From Gentiana macrophylla (taxonomy: Eukaryota; Streptophyta; Magnoliopsida; Gentianales; Gentianaceae), in NCBI GenBank assembly GCA_026214975.1, contig JAOBSW010001103.1, positions 1 to 64,000 on the forward strand: a DNA stretch of 64,000 bases, written 5' to 3'. The position numbers and the translations under genes are program-made. Of this stretch, positions 39,456 to 51,987 are shown piece by piece. Under the pieces are notes generated by a model that saw only the letters and a list, made by a program, of their open reading frames with translations, was not told where the DNA came from and made no database searches. Numbering within the stretch: the first letter of the stretch is position 1; each line of letters starts with the position of its first letter.

Positions 39456-42400
39456 GGCACAAGTCTATATCGCGATGTGTGGACGTTCAGATAATGTGGA
39501 TAACTTCGTAAGTCTTTGGACCCTACGTATGTAGGAACACCACCCCGTAAATCCGAGACCCAACGTACGGACGGACTGCACCGAGCGTGTACAATATCCG
39601 GTTTTCCCCCGTGGATATTGGTGTGATCCGCCAATATGTTGCACACAGATACTTTATGGTGAATAGCCACATGATTAGTGCCATTGAATGATGATGTAAC
39701 AAAGATAATCTACTCTATAAACCAATAATCACGACATGTTGATGAGCATGAAGTGAACCCTAAAGTTTGAGTCAGTCTCACAAAGATAACTTAATAAATT
39801 ATGAACCTTTCGTTGTAAGATTTAATTATATTTTAGCTTCTTACTCTAGCTAAGTACTTTGTACTTACCTCAATTGCATGTTTTGTTGTATGTTTTTATG
39901 GTGAGAAGACGAACAGGTTGAGCATGTGATGGATGATGACTTCGGGGAGGATGATTGAGTCCATGTTTCACTTGATGTTTTCTGTTTCATTTATTATAAG
40001 ATGTATCAAACTATGTTGTTATTTCAATATCAATAAAAGCATTGTACTTTATTTAAGGCTTTGTAAGATTTATTGTTTTACTCTCGTTTTGGGCATCTTA
40101 TGTTGTAAGCTACCTTGTTGTTGTTGATGGTATATGGTCCCGCTGGGCCGGGTTGTTCGTAACTGGGCCAGACGCATTATAAATGTTAGCATTACTCAAT
40201 GTTTGTGTATGTGTGAGGCCTTGTCCGCGTCTTGTGGTCTAGGAAAAAGAGTAGTAGAGGTGAGGGAGCTTACATGAAAATACTTAGGTGACTAGTTAAC
40301 AATTAATAACAAACGTACGTGTGTAGTTAAAAGACTAAACATCGTAACATTCTTGGTAAGGCATAAGTCTATATCGCGATGTGTTGGCGTTCAGATAAAG
40401 TGGATAATTTGTAAGTCTTTAGACCCTACGTACGGAGGAACGCCACCCCATACTTCCGAGACCCTACGCATGTAGGATTTGGACCGAGCGTGTAAACTAT
40501 CGGGTTTTCCCACGTGGATATTGGTGTGATCCGCCAATATGTTTCACACATATACTTTATGGTGAGTAGCGCCATGCTTAGTGCTTTTCAATGATGATGT
40601 AACAAAGATAAGCTATGCTATAAACCAATAATCATGACATGTTGATGAGCATGAAGTGAACCCTAAAGTTTGAGTCGGTCTCACAAAGATAATTTAATAA
40701 ATTATGAACCTTTCGTTGGAAAATTTAATTATATTTTAGCTTCTTGCTCTTGATAATTACTTTGTAAGTACCAAAATTGCATGTTTTGTTGTATGTTTTT
40801 GGGGTGAGAAGACGAACAGTTGAGCATGTGATGGATGATGACTTTGGGGACGATGTTTGAGTCCAAGTTTCACTTGATGTTTTCTCTTTCGTTTATTATA
40901 AGATTTATCAAACTATGTTGTTATTTCAATATCAACAGAAGCGTTGTACTTTATTTAAGGCTTTGTAAGATTTGTTGTTTTACTTTCGTTTTGGGCATCG
41001 TATGTTGTAAGCAACCTTGTTGTTGTTGCTGATATATAGGCCCACTGGGCTGGGTTGTTTGTAACTGGGACAGGCCCATTATAAATGTTATCATACATCA
41101 ATGTTTGTGTATGTGCTAGGCCTTGTCCGTGTCTTGTGGTATAGGAAAGAAAGTACTAGTGGTGAGGGAGCTTACTTGAAAATACTTAGGTGGCTAGTTA
41201 ACAATTAATAACAAACGTACGTGTGTAGTTAAAAGACTAAACATCGTAACATTCTTGGTAAAGCACAAGTCTATTTCGTGATGTGCGGGCGTTCATATAA
41301 AGTGGATAACTTCGTAAGTCTTTGGACCCTACGTACGGAGGAACACCACCCCGTAAGTACGAGACCCTACGTACGGAGGGACTGCACCGAGCGTGTACAC
41401 TATCGAGTTTTCCCCTGTGGATATCGGTGTGATCCGCCAATATGTTGCACACAGATACTTTATGGTGAGTAGCACCATGCGTAGTACCCTTGAATGATGA
41501 TGTAACAATTATAAGCTACGCTATAAACCAATAATCACGATATGTTGATGAGTATGAAGTGAACCCTAAAGATTGAGTCGGTCTCACTAAGATAACTTAA
41601 TAAATTATGAACCTTTCGTTGTAAGATTTAATTATATTTGAGCTTCTTACTCTTGGTAAGTTCTTTGTACTTACCTCAATTGCATGTTTTTTCAGTATGT
41701 TTTTGGGTGAGAAGACAAACAAAGTTGAGCATGTGATGGATGATGACTTTGGGGACGATGTTTGAGTCCAAGTTTCACTTAATGTTTTCTGTTTCATTTA
41801 TTATAAGATGTATCAAACTATGTTGTTATTTCAATATCAAGGCAAAAGCCATACTTTCTTTAAGGCTTTGTAAGATTTGTTGTTTTACTTTAGTTTTGGG
41901 CATCGTATGTTGTAAACTACATTGTTGTTGTAAATGATATGTAGCCCCCTTTGGGCCGGGTTGTTCGTGAATCGGGCTAGGCCCATTATAAATGTTAGCA
42001 TTCCTCAATGTTTGTGTATGTGCTAGGCCTTCTCCGTGTCTTGTGGTCTAAGAAAGAGAATAGTAGAGGTGAGGGAGCTTACTTGAAAATACTTAGGTGA
42101 CTAGTGAACAATTAATAACAAACGTCGTGTGTAGTTAAAAGACTAAACATCGTAACATTCTTGGTAAGGCACAAGTCTATATCGCGATGTGTGGGCGTTC
42201 GAGATAAAGTCGATAATTCGTAAGTCTTTGGACCTACATACGGAGGAGGAACGCCACCCCGTACATCCGAGACCCTATGTACGGAGGGACTGCACCGAGC
42301 GTGTAAACTATCGGGTTTTCCCACGTGGATATTGGTGTGATCTGCCAATAAGTTGCACACAGATACTTTATGGTGAGTAGCGCCATGCTTAGTGCCTTTC

Positions 42401-43806
42401 AATGATGATGTAACAAAGATAAGCTATGCTATAAACCAATAATCACGACATGTTGATGAGCATGATGTGAACCCTAAAGTTTGAGTCGGTCTCACAAAGA
42501 TAACTTAATAAATAATGAACCTTTCGTTGGAAGATTTAATTATATTTTAGTTCTTGCTATTGCTAAGTACTTTGTACTTACCTCAATTGCATGTTTTGTT
42601 GTATGTTTTTGGGGTGAGAAGACGAACAGGTTGAGCATGTGATGGATGATGACTTTGGGGACGATGTTTGAGTCCCAGTTTCACTTGATGGCTTTTGTTT
42701 CGTTTATTATAAGATGTATCAAACTATGTTGTTATTTCAATATCAAGACAAGCGTTGTACTTTCTTTAAGGCTTTGTAAGATTTTTTGATTTACTTTCGT
42801 TTTGGGCATGTATGTTGTAAGCTACCTTGTTGTTGTTGATGATCTATGGGCCCACTGGGCTGGGTTGTTCGTAACTGGGCCAGGCCCATTATAAACGTTA
42901 GCATTCCTCAATGTTTGTGCATCTGCTAGACCTTGTCCATGTTTTGTGGTCTAGGAAAGAGAGTAGTAAAGGTGATGTGAGCTTACTTGAAAATACTTAG
43001 GTCTCTAGTTTACAATTAATAACAAACATACGTGTGTAGTTAAAAGACTAAACATCGTAACATTCTTGGAAAGGCACAAGTCTATATCGCGATGTGTGGA
43101 CATTCAGATAATGTGGATAACTTCGTAAGTCTTTGGACCCTACGTATGTAGGAAAACCACCCCGTAAATCCGAGACCCTACGTACGGACGGACTGCACCG
43201 AGCGTGTACACTACCGGGTTTTCCCCCGTGGATATTGGTGTGATCCGCCAATATGTTGCACACAGATACTTTATGGTGAATAGCCCCATGAGTAGTGCCC
43301 TTGAATGATGATGTAACAAAGATAATCTACTCTATAAACCAATAATCATGACATGCTGATGAGCATGAAGTGAACCATAAAGTTTGAGTCTGCCTCACAA
43401 AGATAACTTAATAAAGTATGAACCTTTCGTTGTAAGATTTAATTATATTTTAGCTTCCTACTCTTGCTAAGTACTTTTTACTTACCTCAATTGTATGTTT
43501 TGTTGTATGTTTTTGGGGTGAGAAGACGAACAAAGTTGAGCATGTGATGGATGATGACTTCGGGACGATGTTTGAGTCCAAGTTTCACGTGATGTTTTTG
43601 TTTCATTTATTATAAGATGTATAAAACTATGTTGTTATTTCAATATCAAGACAAGCATTGTACTTTCTTTAAGAATTTGTAAGATTTGTTGTTTTACTTT
43701 CATTTTGGGCATCGTATGTTGTAAGCTACCTTGTTGTTGTTTATGTTATATGGGCCCACTGGGCCGAGTTGTTCGTAACTGGGCAAGAAGCATTATAAAT
43801 GTTAGC
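39456..43806. repeat. Satellite array, third block (about 5 units)
   Basis: Marks fall at 39460, 40365, 41266, 42172 and 43077, spacing 901-906. These units belong mainly to a right-hand subfamily: CCTACGTACGGAGG, AACAAACGTACGTGTGTAG, GAGAAGACGAACAGG and GGGGACGATG, in place of CCTACGTGCGGAGG, AACAAGCGTCGTGTG, GAGAAGGCGAGCAGG and GGGGGCGATG on the left. The unit at about 41000 has the type T marks (TTATCATACA, AGTACTAGTGG). Confidence 0.95.
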
Positions 43807-45602
43807 TGTTCGGTAAAAACGAGTTTTACAATTTATAACCGAAACACCCCAAGTATAAGGTTCGTAGTATAGGATGTTAACGGGTCGTCCTAAGGGAGTG
43901 GAATGTTTATCGGATCGAAGTGCAATAATTAAATCGATTATGTCACTTAATTATTAACTAAAACTAGATTTAAACTAATTAAACTAGGGTTTATACTAAA
44001 AATAAAGCTAATGAACAAGAATCTACGATGAGCAAGAAAACGATGATGAACAGTAACTTCGATGAATAGTAAATTTGCAGAAAATTAACAATCAACTAGA
44101 ATTTTAAAACAACTAAACTTAACAATCAACGATTGATACAAGTGATTTTTGTTTATCAAGGATTAAAAGGAACAGTAAGGCAACGGGAATCCACCAATCA
44201 ACCAACCCAACCCCAACTAGATGGCAAGTTAAAGATATAATTTTTAGTAATGATCTATCACGAATTCGATTAAATTTCTCTAAACGAATTCTAGGGTTTT
44301 GTTCCCTTTTTCAAGTAAAACAAAACGACATGCAAAACAAGATCACGAGATTATTTCTAATACTCTTTACTCAATTAATTATAAACGATCTCTCGAATTA
44401 TAATTAATTGCATCAATTAAAAGATCACAACTTGAACAATATTTTCATATAAATTCAAAGCATAAAAGATGGTTTCATCGATCTCGATTCGAATAAAACG
44501 TAAACGATAAAAAAAACAAATTCTAATTGATGAAAAACGATAACTGTACTCACTAAAAGTACGGCTAAAAATCTCTCTAGTTGGTGTTGATGTTGATCGG
44601 TTTCATCCGTTGTCCCGCCGCGATGTGCTTAGCCAACAACCATGTTGTTAAACATGATCATTGGAATGGAAGAGATCATCTTCTAATTAGGCTCTGAAAA
44701 TTGCAGCTGCTCTCTTAGAAAAGGCGGCTGGAAATTATGTGTGAATAATGCGTGAATGATGAATTAGGGTTGGAACAAGGGCTGCTTTTATAGAAAAGAG
44801 AGGCGGCTGGGAGAATTCCTTTTTAATTAAGGAAATTGCATGCGGCTGAAATAAAATAAATCTTAAGTCGGCTGGAGGTTGGACGGGCGCTGAACGGACG
44901 TTTGAAAGGCGTCTGAAGACTCTGAATGTAAATTTGCTCCCTGGACGCTGCATGGATGCTAGTCTATTTCTGGACTCAAACTTCTAAAATTCATATTTTG
45001 AGTTGTAGACCTCCAAAAATTATGATCCGAATGTCACAATTAAGCCCTCGGAAAACTCTACAACTTTCATTAAGGACTCTTCTTCAGTAAAAACGCCTTT
45101 TGATTATCCCGTCAGACACGAGTATATTTCGCGATTTTCCACTTACCCAAATTGATTACCCACTTGACCACCATTTGAGTTGTAGAAGTCCGATTGACGT
45201 AATTCAAAGTGCGTTGGAAAGCTCTTTCACAGATCTACAATTTTCATGAAGAAGTCCTCCCTGAAAAGGCCTCTAAGCTGGGTCAAATCTCCGTTAAAAT
45301 ATATAACGATTTAAGTACTTAGGAAAATTTGCTCCGTTGCACTCGTAAACTTGTGGCATCTTCTTCTAACCCTCTAAACACCTCTTTTAGACCGAAGATA
45401 TGCATCTACAAGATATCCAAAATATTGCAAAGTGTAACAACATCCAAATAAACATAAAACCAATGATAAAAACACATAAATCAGCCACTTTTGCAATTTA
45501 TTATCTTTAAACATCATTTGCTCAGTTTATCCTTTTGGCGAGTGATTTTCTATAAAAATCACTAAATTAGTCGTAAAATTAGCATAAAATTAGTCGTAAA
45601 CA
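43807..45602 (-). repeat. LTR, family A, reverse orientation (probably solo)
   Basis: On the + strand it starts TGTTCGGTAAAAACGAG and ends TTAGTCGTAAACA; reversed, this is TGTTTACGACTAA ... TTTTTACCGAACA, a TG...CA LTR of 1796 bases. It shares its end with 4391-5886. A TATA box candidate TCTATAAAAGC reads on the minus strand at about 44785-44796. A GC-rich patch with GGACGGGCG lies at 44875-44950. No primer site or polypurine tract adjoins it, so it is best called a solo LTR. No target duplication is seen: the left flank is GTTAGC and the right flank is GGTGGATAG. Confidence 0.75.
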
Positions 45603-45659
45603 GGTGGATAGTCTAAAATAACATAAGGTGGTTGCTCAATACTGATTTAGAGCTCAATA
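45603..45659. other. Filler of unknown origin between LTR and satellite
   Basis: 57 bases that match neither the satellite unit nor the LTR. On the far side the satellite resumes at CCTTAAAGTTTGAGTCGG. A unit segment of roughly 550 bases that should separate GTTAGC (left flank) from this point is missing, so insertion or excision was accompanied by a deletion. Confidence 0.6.
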
Positions 45660-47241
45660 CCTTAAAGTTTGAGTCGGTCTCACAAAGATAAATTAATAAA
45701 TTATGAACCTTTTGTTGTAAGATTTAATTATATTTTAGCTTCTTACTCTTGCTACGTACTTTGTACTTACCTCAATTGCATGTTTTGTTGTATGTCTTTG
45801 GGGTGAGAAGACGAACAGGTTGAGCATGTGATGGATGATGACTTCAGGGACGATGTTTGAGTCCAAGTTTCACTTGATGTTTTATGTTTCGTTTATTATA
45901 AGATGTATCAAACTATGTTGTTATTTCAATATCAAGACAAACATTGTACTTTCTTTAAGGCTTTGTAAGATTTGTTGTTTTACTTTTGTTTTGGGCATCG
46001 TATGTTGTAATCTACCTTGTTCTTGTTGAAGGTATATGGGCCCACTAGGCCGGGTTGTTCGTAACTGGGCCAGGCACATTATAACTGTTAGCATTCCTCA
46101 ATGTTTGTGTATGTGCTAGGCCTTGTCCATCTCTTGTGGTCTAGGAAAGAGAGTAGTAGAGGTGAGGGAGGTTACTTGAAAATACTTAGGTGGCTAGTTA
46201 ACATTTAATAACAAACATACGTGTGTAGTTAAAAGACTAAACTTCGTAACATTCTTGGTAAGGCACAAGCCTATATCGCGATGTGTGGGCGTTCAGATAA
46301 AGTGGATAACATCATAGTCTTTGGACCCTACGTATGGAGGAACACCACCCCGTAAGTTCGAGACCCTACGTACTGAGGGACTGCACCGAGCGTGTACACT
46401 ACCGGGTTTTCCCCCGTGGATATTGGTGTGATCCACCAATATGTTGCACACAGATATTTTATGGTGAGTAGCACCATACGTAGTTCCCTTGGATGATGAT
46501 GTAACAAAGATAAGCTACACTATAAACCAATAATCACGACATGTTGATGAGCATGAAGTGAACCCTAAAGTTTAAGTCGGGCTCACAAAGATAACTTAAT
46601 AATTTATGAACCTTTCGTTGTAAGATTTAACTATATTTTAGCTTCTTACTCTTGCTAAGTACTTTGAACTTACCTCAATTTCATGTTTTGTTGTATGTTT
46701 TGGGGGTGAGAAGACGAACATGTTGAGCATGTGATGGATGATGACTTTGGGGACGATGTTTGAGTCCAAGTTTCACGTGATGTTTTCTGTTTCATTTATT
46801 ATAAGATGTATCAAACTATGTTGTTATTTCAATATCTAGACAAGCATTGTACTTTCTTTAAGGCTTTGTAAGATCTGTTTTTTTGCTTTCGTTTTGGGCA
46901 TCGTATGTTGTAAGCTACCTTGATGTTGTTTAAGGTATATGGGCCCACAGAAGGGTTGTTCAGAATCTTGGGCCATGCCCATTATAAATGTTAGCATTCC
47001 TCAATGTTTGTGTATGTGCTAGTTCTTGTCCGTATTTTGTGGTCTTGGAAAGAGAGTAGTAGAGGTGAGTGAGGTTAATTGAAAATACTTAGGTGGCTAG
47101 TTAACAATTAATAACAAAAGTACGTGTGTAGTTAAAAGACTAAACATCGTAACATTCTTGGTAAGGAACAAGTCTATATCACGATGTGTGGGCGTTCAGA
47201 TAATGTGGATAACTTCGTAAGTTTTTGGACCCTACGTACGG

Positions 47242-47525
47242 TGGTTCCTTCCGTTTGAAGAAAGGAAGGATCCCAAAGAATCGATCCTTCTTTTAGTTGT
47301 TGAATCTCTCTTTGAGTGTGATATTCTGAATCCTCATTACTAATGGAATCCAAATGTTCTAAGGTTGTCTGTAATTCTTCGACTCCTCGTGATCTACTTT
47401 CTAATAATAACTTTGGAAATCCCATAAAGATTATGACCTGGATCAGATCGATTCTTTTTTGAATCTCTATACGTGCAATTCCCCCTATCGCAGAGGATAT
47501 TTTCGTATTCTTTTGTACATAATTC
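47242..47525 (-). pseudogene. Nuclear plastid DNA insert: rps3 fragment joined to ycf2 fragment
   Basis: On the minus strand the first part (47523 down to about 47357) encodes a piece of plastid ribosomal protein S3: [38 protein letters not shown] and [10 protein letters not shown]. The second part (about 47356 down to 47242) encodes a piece of Ycf2: [34 protein letters not shown] and TEG. Both are in the same frame with no stop, inside a longer open frame that continues into satellite on both sides (47174-47641). It replaces a few bases of the unit between CCTACGTACGG and ACACCACCCCG. It is a fragment and not a working gene. In usual plastid genomes these genes are separate and several kilobases apart, so the fragments were joined before or during nuclear integration. 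Confidence 0.88.
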
Positions 47526-49292
47526 ACACCACCCCGTACATCCGAGACCCTACGTACGGAGGGACTGCACCGAGCGTGTAAACTATCGGGTTTTACCTCG
47601 TGGATATTGGTGTGATCTGCCAATATGTTGCACAAAGACACTTTATGGTGAGTAGTACCATGCGGAGTGCCTTTGAATGATTATGTAACAAAGATAAGCT
47701 AAGCTATAAACCAATAATCACAACATGTTGATGAGCATGAAGTGAACCCTAAAGTTTGAGTCGGTCTCACAAAGATAACTTAATAAATTATGAACCTTTC
47801 GTTGTAAGATTTAATTATATTTTAGCTTCTTACTCTGGCTAAGTACTTTGTACTTACCTCAATTGGATGTTTTGTTGTATGCTTTTGGGGTGAGAAGACA
47901 AACAGGTTGAGCTTGTGATGGATGATGACTTTGGGGACGATGTTTGAGTCCAAGTTTCACGTGATGTTTTTTGTTTCATTTATTATAAGATGTATCAAAC
48001 TATGTTGTTATTTCAATATCAAGACAAGCATTGTACTTTCTTTAAGGCATTGTAAGATTTGTTGTTTTACTTTCGTTTTGGGCATCATATGTTGTAAGCT
48101 ACCTTGTTGTTGTTTATGGTATATGGGCCCACTGGGCTGGGTTGATCGTAACTAGGCCATGCCCATTATAAATGTTAGCATTCCACAATTTTTGTGTATG
48201 TGCTAGGCCTTGTCCGTATCTTGTGGTCTAGGAAAGAGAGTAGTAGAGGTGAGGGAGGTTACTTGAAAATACTTAGGTGGCTAGTTAACATTTAATAACA
48301 AACGTACGTGTGTAGTTAAAAGACTAAACATCGTAACATTCTTGGTAAGGCACAAGTCTATATCGCGATGTGTGGGCATTCAGATAAAGTGGATAACTTC
48401 GTAAGTCTTTGGACCCTACGCACGGAGGAACCCCACCCCGTAAGTCCGAGACCCTACGTACGGGACTGCACCGAGCGTGTACACTACCGGATTTTTCCCC
48501 GTGGATATTGCTGTGATCAGCCAATATGTGGCACATAGATACTTTATGGTGAGTAGCACCATGCATAGTGCCCTTGAATGATGAAGTAACAAAGATAAGC
48601 TACGCTATAAACCAATAATCACGACATGTTCATGCGCAAGAAGTGAACCCTAAAGTTTGAGTCGGTCTCACAAAGCTAACTTAATAAATTATGAATCTTT
48701 CGTTGTAAGATTTAATTATATTTTAGCTTCTGACTCTTGCTAAGTACTTTGTACTTACCTCAATTGCATGTTTTGTTGTATGTTTTTGGGGAGAGAAGAC
48801 GAACAGGTTGAGCATGTGATGGATGATGACTTTGGGGACGATGTTTGAGTCCAAGTTTCACTTGATGTATTCTGTTTCATTTATTATAAGATGTATCAAA
48901 CTATGTTGTTATTTCAATATCAAGACAAGCGTTGTACTTTCTTTAAGGCTTCGTAAGATTTGTTGTTTTACTTTCGTTTGGCCATCGTAAGTTGTAGGCT
49001 ACCTTGTTGTTGTTGATTTATATATGGGCCCACTGGTCTGGGTTCTTCGTAACTGGGCCAAGCCCATTATAAATGTTAGCATTTCTCAATGTTTGTGTAT
49101 GTGCTAGGCCTTGTCCGTGTCTTTTGGTCTAGGAAGTGAGTAGTATTGGTGAGGGAGCTTACTTGAAAATACTTAGGTGGCTAGTAAACAATTAATAACA
49201 AACAAACGTGTGTAGTTAAAAGACTAAACATCGTAACATACTTGGTAAGGCACATGTCTATATCGCGATGTGTGGGCATTCAGATACAGTAG

Positions 49293-49297
49293 ATAAC
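49293..49297. repeat. Target site duplication, left copy (ATAAC)
   Basis: ATAAC immediately precedes the 5' LTR of the full family C element and is repeated at 58619-58623. The uninterrupted satellite reads GGATAACTTCGTAAGTC, so one copy belongs to the original target. Confidence 0.95.
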
Positions 49298-51165
49298 TGT
49301 TAGGTGTGATGCCCGAAAGACAATTTTTATAATTGTTTTATTTAATAAATGAATTGACGTTATTATTCATATTTATTATTCTCATAATCACCGATGTGAC
49401 AATATTATTTACACTACAGAAAACCCTAAGTATATCGTTTATGTAATCACTTAACTCAGTGTATGGTATATACACGGGAGGATTGAGTTAGTGAAGATGT
49501 ACTTAAAATACAATTAGCCCGTAGTGAAGTTAATCGAGAGTATCGGGTCTCTCCCTTAACGTGCTATTAATGCGCCCAGAACACAGTTGGTGTGATTGTC
49601 TTATCCGGACTTTCGGTTAAGAGAACCTAATGGGGCATTTATATATGATAGATATATCGTATAGAAATTTGGACCGATTTGATTAGAGTTCACGATATAA
49701 TTCCGTAATCGAGAAGTCTTATCAAATCAATGGATGATCATATTTATGGATATATCTTAATCCCGAGGTGATCACAATCAACCGCTTGAATCAAGATGAA
49801 GTTTGACTTGACGGTTAAGGATTACACCGAGTCGTGGTCCGAATTACCCCATCTTGGCATTGTAATGGATTGAGTGAGTAGTCCGTGTTATCACAGATAC
49901 GGAATCCATTCCTTCCATTTATGGAAGTAGATAGACGATTCCTTATTTGTCAATCCTAGAAACCGATCGATCCATGGAGTTCATATCACACCGATTGATC
50001 ACAAGTGAGTTGTATGAATTAATTGATCACTAGGGGTTGATGGTAAATAAGGATAAGAGGTTCTAAAAGGGTTAACGGTAACTTCCCGATTTAGAATGAA
50101 CAATCTATGGAGGATTAATCCATATGTAATGATTATATCAATGGACGCTTATTATTATTCTCGTGAGGAGATAAATATAATCTCATAATCGGAGGAGTGC
50201 GATCACGGGATTATGGTGGCATATTCTCGTGATTGATTTATCGAATATAATTATTCTATAATTATTTATTTGATTTATCGGAGCCATTGATTGATTATTA
50301 GTCCATGGTCCCCGACGTGCTTCCTAATATAGCATAGCTATTCTCGGACGTCGAATCCTAATAATATTAATTTAGTTCTTGTTGGACTTTATTAAAACGA
50401 TATGTGAATTAATTGTTTAGTGGACTATTAAATTAGTTGGGCTAAATAATTAAATACACTTAAAAGACATTTTTCATGATTTACTTCAAATTAGTGTGTT
50501 GACAATTTTGACCCAATTGGTCAAATATTGGAAAAAGCGTGTGAACCTTTCTTAATAAAAAAGGTGGCGCTTTTTTTTGACAAATAATTAGGAAGAAATT
50601 GGTTTTTTTTGGATAATTATTTAATGTGTGATTTATCTTTTATTTGTTAAATGATAATTCATGAAATATTAGATAATAATATGATTTATCCTAATTTGTT
50701 TGGGATAATTATTTTATTTATCTTTTATTTGGAAAAAGGATTAATGTAATAATTATCTCTTAATTATTTAATCCTTGGAGGACAAAGGTTACTCTCCTAT
50801 ATAAAGAGAGTTTCCCAAGCCTTAACACACACATAAATTTCGACTTCACCTCTTAGAGAGGAGAAGGAAAATTTTCGCCAAGGGAGTCAAGGGAAAATCT
50901 TGGAGATTTTTCCGGGTAGCATATCGGAAGGGTCGAAGTGAGAATTTCCTTCCACCGGGAGTTGCTTGGATCACACGTGACGGAAGATCGTGGTGCTCTT
51001 CACGCTTTCCTTCGTTCATCCTATTGCGGTTCTTCAACTTGGATTTTGAGATCCAAGAGGTATGTTCTACAACCCCCTTGTAGATATAGATCTAGTTATT
51101 TTATTACGTGTAGTTTATAGATCTAGATCCATAAATCGTTTCCGCTGCGGATGGTATTACTAACA
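49298..51165 (+). repeat. 5' LTR of the complete family C element
   Basis: 1868 bases, TGTTAGGTGTGATGCCCG ... GGTATTACTAACA. TATA box candidate CTATATAAAG at 50798-50807, followed about 25 bases later by CTTAACACACACATAA, a likely transcription start region. It differs from the 3' LTR only by scattered substitutions and small indels (for example near 50220, 50285 and 50470). Confidence 0.95.
50798..50807 (+). promoter_or_regulatory. TATA box candidate in the family C 5' LTR
   Basis: CTATATAAAG lies inside the inverted repeat ACTCTCCTATATAAAGAGAG. The same site is found at 58248-58257 in the 3' LTR and at 34985-34994 (reverse) in the truncated copy, so it is conserved in all three LTRs. Confidence 0.6.
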
Positions 51166-51166
51166 G

Positions 51167-51179
51167 TGGTAGCAGAGCC
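51167..51179 (+). other. Primer binding site of the family C element
   Basis: TGGTAGCAGAGCC lies one base after the LTR end. It differs at one base from TGGTATCAGAGCC, the complement of the plant initiator Met tRNA 3' end used by most Ty1/copia elements. Confidence 0.85.
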
Positions 51180-51681
51180 CATGGTGATCTATATTTATAC
51201 GTATAAAATATTAGATCTAGGAGTGGTAAAACATGTAGATTTTTGTCCCAATTTTTAAATGGGGCGCATGCATGATTATTTTTTATGCTTATGAATGTCG
51301 TGGTTGAAGAGATGGATTGGGGTTGACACTGTTTACCCGTTAGATCTATTGTAAACTCATATAAACGATGAAAATTCGTCCATATGAGTATAGGAAATTA
51401 TGTAATTCTTTTTTTATTGCAATTTTAATTTCCAGAAAATAGATCTGTTTAGTAGCTGTTTAGTTATTTCTTGTTTCCCGTTGATCGAACCGTTGAAACG
51501 AAGATCCATCCGGTCAGAATCAAGATTAGAAGATGATGATCAACTCCACAAATTTTGGCGTCGATCAGAGTCCGTTTCGATATCCGTTTGATGCTGCGAA
51601 GAGGCTGCTGTAACAGAAAAACGCAGGATTCACAGAAACACTATCTGTGACTTCCTCGATTTTCTGGGAGAGTTTGGACCG

Positions 51682-51987
51682 TTGAAAATCAAATCCGACC
51701 GTTCAGATTGCTCAACTTGGAGTTTTGGACGTACCATAAAAATTTTAGGTCGATCGGGATTCATCTCGATTCCCGATCTGCCTCAGGAAGTCCTTGATGC
51801 AGTGCAGTCAAAGTCAGATTCAGCAGCTAGTTTGGCGGTTTACTGGAGAAAATTGGTAAGTCAAAGCACCGATCCAACCGTCCATATTGAAGTTCAAGGA
51901 GTGAAGATAAGATCTGGAAGGTTTCGTCCCGATCCGAGTTCGTTTAGTATGCCGATCGTCAAAGAGTTCGAACAGCTGCAGATTTAG
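51682..51987 (+). CDS. Hypothetical ORF of 101 codons in the family C leader
   Basis: An open frame from ATG 51682 to TAG 51987, about 0.5 kb after the primer site, where gag would normally start. The product is polar with an acidic-to-neutral C-terminal part (ending IVKEFEQLQI). I recognise no gag, zinc-knuckle or other domain. It may be a chance frame in the leader, a relic of gag or a captured host fragment. Without a second copy of this part (the 34623 element lacks it) selection cannot be judged here. Confidence 0.25.
   Translation: MKIKSDRSDCSTWSFGRTIKILGRSGFISIPDLPQEVLDAVQSKSDSAASLAVYWRKLVSQSTDPTVHIEVQGVKIRSGRFRPDPSSFSMPIVKEFEQLQI

Larger units (their letters stand above)
45660..49297. 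repeat. Satellite array, fourth block (about 4 units)
   Basis: Marks fall at 46266, 47169, 48353 and 49253. The 1184-base spacing between the second and third is explained by the plastid insert at 47242-47525. The units are of the right-hand subfamily (TACGTACGG, GACGAACAGG). The block is cut at AGATAAC by the family C element and resumes at 58619. Confidence 0.95.
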
